64,000 nucleotides of DNA from NCBI RefSeq assembly GCF_030814225.1, contig NZ_JAUSUR010000001.1, positions 496,001-560,000 of the forward strand, in the 5' to 3' direction. Of this stretch, positions 59,630 to 64,000 are shown piece by piece. Positions within the stretch are counted from its first letter, which is position 1. Every line of letters starts with the position of its first letter. Origin of the DNA: Breznakia pachnodae (GTDB lineage: Bacteria; Bacillota_I; Bacilli_A; Erysipelotrichales; Erysipelotrichaceae). A program made the position numbers and the translations under genes. Under the pieces are notes generated by a model. That model saw only the letters and a program-made list of their open reading frames with translations, ran no database searches and was not told the origin of the DNA.

Positions 59630-61774
59630 CTATATATTTACATACTTCATAAATTCAAATATGTTAATCAGTATTATTGAATGTAGAACTAAAAGAATAA
59701 TAACATAATTCTTAACATAATTCTCAATTAAAATTTTTCTTTTACCAACAAACAGTAATAAAAGTAATATGAAGATTGGAATAAAGTACCTTCCTTGAAC
59801 TCCTAGAACTAAATCAGCTCCAACTGATGTCCAGCTTACGTACATTCCAAGAATTACTAGAATAAACATTGCAATGAATAAGATAAATATCCAAGCTTTT
59901 TCTAATTTCTTTAATTTAAATTTTTCCTCTTTTACAAACATTGAAACTAAAAGTAAACCAATGAATACAAAGATGATGAAATCATTGATTGGTAGTGTTA
60001 GCCAAGACAATGGTGATGCAATCATTGAAAATAAGAAATAAGTTCCTTGAGTGTTCAATGTGTTTCCCAATGTTTCTAAAAATTTCATTGGTGAACTAAA
60101 TATCCAACGCCATTGTGCTGTAGAGTCAACACCAACTTCTTCATAGTAGGTTGCAAAGGTTGAGCCTACTCCAGGTGCTTTTTCAATAAACGTGAAATAT
60201 CCAATGATTACTAAAGCAACAAATATTAGTCCAATCAATAAGAGCCATTGCTTCCATGTTAATTTTTTTATTTTATCAAACAATAAGAATACTAATCCAA
60301 AAATTGGTAAGTATACATATTTTGTCAATCCTAAAATCGCAAATAAAATACATGCAATTATTATATCCCTTGTAGTAATTGGCTGATCACTACTTTTCAA
60401 TTGTAATAAAAATACAATTGATACCAAACTAACGGTATTTAATAAACAATCAGGAGACAGCGAAGCTGCCTGTTGAATACACATCGGGAATAGTAAGTAT
60501 ACAAAGAATACCATCTTTCCTAAAGGTGCTTTCTTTAATACGTAATATCCACCTGCAATGTAAATAGAAGCATTTAATAATCTTGCACCAATATATCCAA
60601 TCATTAATGGTAAATTAAGCAATCTAGAAATAGTAAAACTGATACTAGGAATAATATAGTTTACAACTGAATAAGTTGCTGTTGCATCCGAACTTACTAC
60701 ACTACTGTAATCAGTAGCTGTAGTTAAATAACTTTGAAGTGTATGATAGTTATAATAGATTGAACTATCGTATGCTTTTGGAACATAGGTTACATTTTGC
60801 TTAGAATAATCAAATCCAGATACTAAATATGTTTTTAGGAAATGTTGAATTTCATCTGGCGCTGAATTAGGAACAAGTGCAAATGTATATGCAATTACAA
60901 GAGGTATTGCAATTACTACAAATAGTTTTGCTAAGTTTCCTTTATTCATTACTAGTAAATTCATAAAATACCAAGCAAATAACATAAAACATATAATAAA
61001 TAAACTAATACTTATGATACTAATATGTTTAATATACAATAGACCAACAATAACATTTAATAAAGATAAAATTACCAAGAAGGCTAATATCACCTCAACA
61101 ATATATAGTAATTTCCATCTTTTTAAATATTGATTTATCTTTTCTTGTACACTGTTATAAATCTTTTTATTTCTAATTGTATTTACATACAATACAACAA
61201 TACCTAATATTACTACTCCAAAAAACAATAGGATTAATAAATTATTATGTAGACTACGATCAGTACCAGTAGAACGCATAATTAAATCATTCACCGTTTT
61301 CCCAGTCGTATCATCTACTCTTTCTCTGGTAAAGATATCCAATGTTCCTTCCCCCTGATAGGAAAGTTTCATTGTATAACTTGTATCTACATAAGTTGCT
61401 TGATCTGGCATTGCAATACTAACTACATCATTGTAGTCATCCAGATTTAGTTCATAACTTGTAAATAGATTTTTTCCATTATAGAATTCTACAGTTAATA
61501 TACCTGCTTGTGCATTGCCCTTATCAATTTTGAACTCTAAAGTATCTACATCTAAGGTAGAGAAAGTAATCTGTTGTTTAAACTTCTTATTATTTTTTAA
61601 AGTATAGAATTCATTAACTTCACTTTTATCAGGTTCTTCAAAATTACCATTAAACCAACTAGCAGTTGGATAGGTACTACTTTTTTGTGAAAGTACAACA
61701 AGAGCTACTGTTAATATACAAAAAACAGCACAAACAATTTTATTTATATAATTTTTCTTTTTGTTTGATTTCAT
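59630..61774 (-). CDS. DUF2142-like GT-C membrane glycosyltransferase
   Basis: 714 residues. One N-terminal membrane segment, an extracellular beta domain (about 35-175), then about eleven membrane segments. The first long outer loop holds ALVPNSAPDEIQHFLKTYL, the acidic PDE motif of GT-C/DUF2142 enzymes. Such proteins use polyprenyl-phosphate sugars outside the membrane. Placed just before the GacI-like gene, so it is the natural user of that donor (GacL-like role). Acceptor, probably the rhamnose polymer, is inferred. Confidence 0.78.
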   Translation of the reverse strand: MKSNKKKNYINKIVCAVFCILTVALVVLSQKSSTYPTASWFNGNFEEPDKSEVNEFYTLKNNKKFKQQITFSTLDVDTLEFKIDKGNAQAGILTVEFYNGKNLFTSYELNLDDYNDVVSIAMPDQATYVDTSYTMKLSYQGEGTLDIFTRERVDDTTGKTVNDLIMRSTGTDRSLHNNLLILLFFGVVILGIVVLYVNTIRNKKIYNSVQEKINQYLKRWKLLYIVEVILAFLVILSLLNVIVGLLYIKHISIISISLFIICFMLFAWYFMNLLVMNKGNLAKLFVVIAIPLVIAYTFALVPNSAPDEIQHFLKTYLVSGFDYSKQNVTYVPKAYDSSIYYNYHTLQSYLTTATDYSSVVSSDATATYSVVNYIIPSISFTISRLLNLPLMIGYIGARLLNASIYIAGGYYVLKKAPLGKMVFFVYLLFPMCIQQAASLSPDCLLNTVSLVSIVFLLQLKSSDQPITTRDIIIACILFAILGLTKYVYLPIFGLVFLLFDKIKKLTWKQWLLLIGLIFVALVIIGYFTFIEKAPGVGSTFATYYEEVGVDSTAQWRWIFSSPMKFLETLGNTLNTQGTYFLFSMIASPLSWLTLPINDFIIFVFIGLLLVSMFVKEEKFKLKKLEKAWIFILFIAMFILVILGMYVSWTSVGADLVLGVQGRYFIPIFILLLLLFVGKRKILIENYVKNYVIILLVLHSIILINIFEFMKYVNI

Positions 61775-61786
61775 ACTTCCCCCAAA

Positions 61787-64000
61787 CTAACCTAATATAA
61801 ACGGTCCGTGTTCAATTTTGAAATTCTTATTATAATAAGGATCTCCTTTTCTTAAAACATCTCCCCATTTATCTTGGAAATGTTTTATTTCCCCTTCCAA
61901 TCTGCGAATCTTCTCAGCTGTATCTTCATAACCTCTAGATTTTGATTCATAATGATACCATAATGAGAATGCATTAAATACTACTAATTTATTAATCTGT
62001 CTTACTTTCAGACAGAAATCAACATCGTTTAATCCAACTTTGAACGATTCATCAAAGCCGCCAACTTCTTCAAATACTTTTTTATCTACCATCATACATG
62101 CAGCAGTTACTGCACTATAATTACCATTGATACGAGCACGTACCATAAACCCAACATCGTCTCTTCCAATCCCAGTAAAGATATGACCTGCAAATCCTCC
62201 AAAACCTAAGACAATTCCAGCATGCTGAACAGTATTATCTTCATAGAGCAACTTTGCTCCAACAATACCAACTTCTTCGCGCATACAGCATCCTAGAAGC
62301 TCACTAACGGCAGTTTTGGCAATGACCTCAGTATCATTGTTCAAGAATAACAAATACTCACCTTTGGCAAAGCTTACACCATAATTATTAATAGCCGAGT
62401 AATTGAAATCATTTTCCCAATATACAACTTTAATATTAGTATGTTTCTTTTCAAGTTCTTTGTAGTACTCAAAGATCTCTGTTGATTCACTGTTGTTCTC
62501 AACTATGATAATCTCAAAGTCTTGATATACGTTTTTCTTATACAAAGATTCAATACATGTTTTTAATGTTTCTTTTTCATCTTTATTAGGAATTATAATT
62601 GATACTAAAGGATTTCCAGGTGTAGCATAAGTCGTATGATACATTCCCCATAAATCCATAATTTCTACTTTAGCATCCACACCTACACGCTTGTAGTGTT
62701 CACTAATAGCTTTTTGTCCAGCTTCATAACAATACATCTTACTTTCTGGATTCTCTGCTGTAGAGTTCGCATGCATTCTCCAGTGATATAATACTTTCGG
62801 TATATGATAAATCGTTTCTGCCTGCTCAATACAACGGAACATTACATCATAATCCTGTGCACCATCAAATTCACTACGGAATCCACCAACGCCATTAATG
62901 ATATCTGTTTTCACTACAAAGAAATGTGTTATATAGTTATGTGATCGTAATAAATCAAGACTAAAATCAGGCTTTAAATTTGGATCATCAAATTCAGTTC
63001 CATCACTATTTACTTTATCCTCATCAGTATAAAGAATGTCATACTTAACATCCTGTAAAGACTTAACAATTTCATATAACGCATCTGGTGTTAATAAATC
63101 GTCATGATCAAACAATCCAACATACTCTCCTGTTGCCATTGCAAGTGCTTCATTGGTATTACCAGCAATTCCAAAGTTATCATTCAATACTTTATAAATA
63201 ACGCGTGCATCCTTTTGATGATACTCTTCTAAGATTGTTTGAACTTCAGTATTACCTTGACTTCCATCAGCAATACACAATTCAAAATTTCCATAACTTT
63301 GATTCAAAACTGAATCAATCATTTCATGAAGAAACTTTTTAGGCGTATTATACGTTGGAACAATCACACTTATTTTAGGTTGGTACTTAAACTCAACCTC
63401 TCTTTGCTTCTTTAGTTGTTCATCAGTTACTTTGTTTGCATTAAACCAAGTATCATAATGAATCTTATCATGTGATGGACCTTTTCTAACTCTTTTCAAG
63501 AAACCGCTGATTCCATTTCTTCTTAAGTATTTTAATCCACGCTTGATATTCTTCCAATTCATCAATCTAAACAAATACATAATCTTTTGAAAGAAACTTC
63601 TTCCTTTCAGCTCTTTAGCCAAATCAATAATTACTGTTTCTTTTTGATTTGTCACTTTAATAAAATAATTCTCATTTTCTATCGCACGAAAACTAGTTCT
63701 GAACCCACAATATTTTTGTTCAACAGGAACCATTTTTAATTTATATAAATCTTCACGATTATAAACACGAGTAGTCGATTCAATTTCATTTCCTTTACTG
63801 TCTATAACCACAAATGCTAATTCCTTATCACCTAATAACGAATATGCCCATCCTTGAATTGATGTATTGCCATCATTTTCTAAATGCTTGTAGTCGATCG
63901 CATAAACAATACTTTCATGATTTAGTAAAGCAGTTACTTGATTGCTATCAGCTTTGAATAAACGTTTAGTTTCACCATCAATTGATGCAAATAAATCTAT
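61787..64000 (-). CDS. Tandem-domain glycosyltransferase family 2 (5' end beyond window)
   Basis: At least 737 codons; the frame stays open to base 64000, so the start lies outside. A GTG at 63809-63811 is in frame but internal. Order: N-terminal beta-type domain (IQGWAYSLLGDKELAFVVID ... CGFRTSFRA), first GT-A domain (SVIVPTYNTPKKFLHEMIDSV, FDHDDLLTPD) and second GT-A domain (SIIIPNKDEKETLKTCIESLY, FLNNDTEVI, NDVDFCLKV). Two-domain GT2 proteins of this form build rhamnan or similar polymers. Gene lies 12 bp ahead of the GT-C gene, at the head of the visible unit. Confidence 0.85.
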   Translation of the reverse strand: MDLFASIDGETKRLFKADSNQVTALLNHESIVYAIDYKHLENDGNTSIQGWAYSLLGDKELAFVVIDSKGNEIESTTRVYNREDLYKLKMVPVEQKYCGFRTSFRAIENENYFIKVTNQKETVIIDLAKELKGRSFFQKIMYLFRLMNWKNIKRGLKYLRRNGISGFLKRVRKGPSHDKIHYDTWFNANKVTDEQLKKQREVEFKYQPKISVIVPTYNTPKKFLHEMIDSVLNQSYGNFELCIADGSQGNTEVQTILEEYHQKDARVIYKVLNDNFGIAGNTNEALAMATGEYVGLFDHDDLLTPDALYEIVKSLQDVKYDILYTDEDKVNSDGTEFDDPNLKPDFSLDLLRSHNYITHFFVVKTDIINGVGGFRSEFDGAQDYDVMFRCIEQAETIYHIPKVLYHWRMHANSTAENPESKMYCYEAGQKAISEHYKRVGVDAKVEIMDLWGMYHTTYATPGNPLVSIIIPNKDEKETLKTCIESLYKKNVYQDFEIIIVENNSESTEIFEYYKELEKKHTNIKVVYWENDFNYSAINNYGVSFAKGEYLLFLNNDTEVIAKTAVSELLGCCMREEVGIVGAKLLYEDNTVQHAGIVLGFGGFAGHIFTGIGRDDVGFMVRARINGNYSAVTAACMMVDKKVFEEVGGFDESFKVGLNDVDFCLKVRQINKLVVFNAFSLWYHYESKSRGYEDTAEKIRRLEGEIKHFQDKWGDVLRKGDPYYNKNFKIEHGPFILG

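Noticed and set aside
63809-63811. GTG as start of the last glycosyltransferase
   Set aside because: The frame stays open to base 64000 with protein-like sequence (IQGWAYSLLGD), so GTG is internal.

Overview
The window comes from a low-GC Gram-positive chromosome. The best guess is an Erysipelotrichia-type Bacillota (Firmicutes). Grounds for this are the type II fatty-acid operon with FabK and a FabT-like repressor, a T-box in front of thrS, an L20 leader in front of infC, cellobiose-type PTS genes, surface proteins with C-terminal sorting-like tails, and a threonyl-tRNA synthetase without the usual N-terminal TGS domain. The genus cannot be fixed from the sequence alone. No rRNA, tRNA, CRISPR array, transposase or integrase gene was seen.

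Layout. Bases 1-5217: a cellobiose-type PTS operon (EIIB, EIIC, EIIA, family 1 phospho-beta-glucosidase, the last cut by the window edge) facing its LicR/BglG-type activator. Bases 5233-16556: a complete initiation and elongation set for fatty acids on the minus strand (acpP-accB-accC-accD-accA-fabH-fabK-FabX-like-fabD-fabG-fabF-fabZ-acpS-plsC). It is driven by one promoter wrapped in two FabT-type palindromes. Bases 16600-18680: biotin transporter gene bioY with a BirA-type operator. A short island follows it, carrying a DUF3800 gene and a probable small RNA and bounded by a second copy of the bioY 3' end. Bases 18718-32272: a surface-protein region containing a sorted protein, a MATE exporter behind a guanidine-IV-like leader, a roughly 2460-residue adhesin, an InlB-repeat protein and an ECF sigma factor fused to a membrane segment and an outer domain. 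Three genes here carry matching ECF promoters. Bases 32313-34491: fabT-like gene behind rplT-rpmI-infC, with an L20 leader. Bases 34560-34896: a compact type I toxin-antitoxin candidate. Bases 34900-40722: nucleotidyltransferase plus ABC importer, then an LtaS-like enzyme. Bases 40824-43985: a dockerin-bearing glucosaminidase and a membrane-anchored partner candidate. Bases 44128-64000: cell-wall glycan synthesis (flippase, glycosyltransferases, LicD, TarI-like enzyme, dTDP-rhamnose genes, a GacI/GacJ/GT-C-like side-chain set, acyltransferase), interrupted by thrS.

How the parts fit. Biotin uptake (bioY) feeds acetyl-CoA carboxylase (accBCDA), and the bioY remnant shows that bioY once lay directly upstream of acpP. 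The FabT-like regulator is encoded 16 kb away in the translation operon, yet its expected sites sit on the acpP promoter. The FAS operon has no fabM, fabA or fabI. Its extra flavoprotein has a four-cysteine motif like Helicobacter FabX, which offers a route to unsaturated fatty acids. The ECF sigma factor probably controls itself and the neighbouring adhesins. The right third builds a rhamnose-containing wall polymer and decorates it.

Motifs, promoters and start sites were read directly. Family names rest on recalled family features, without database searches.
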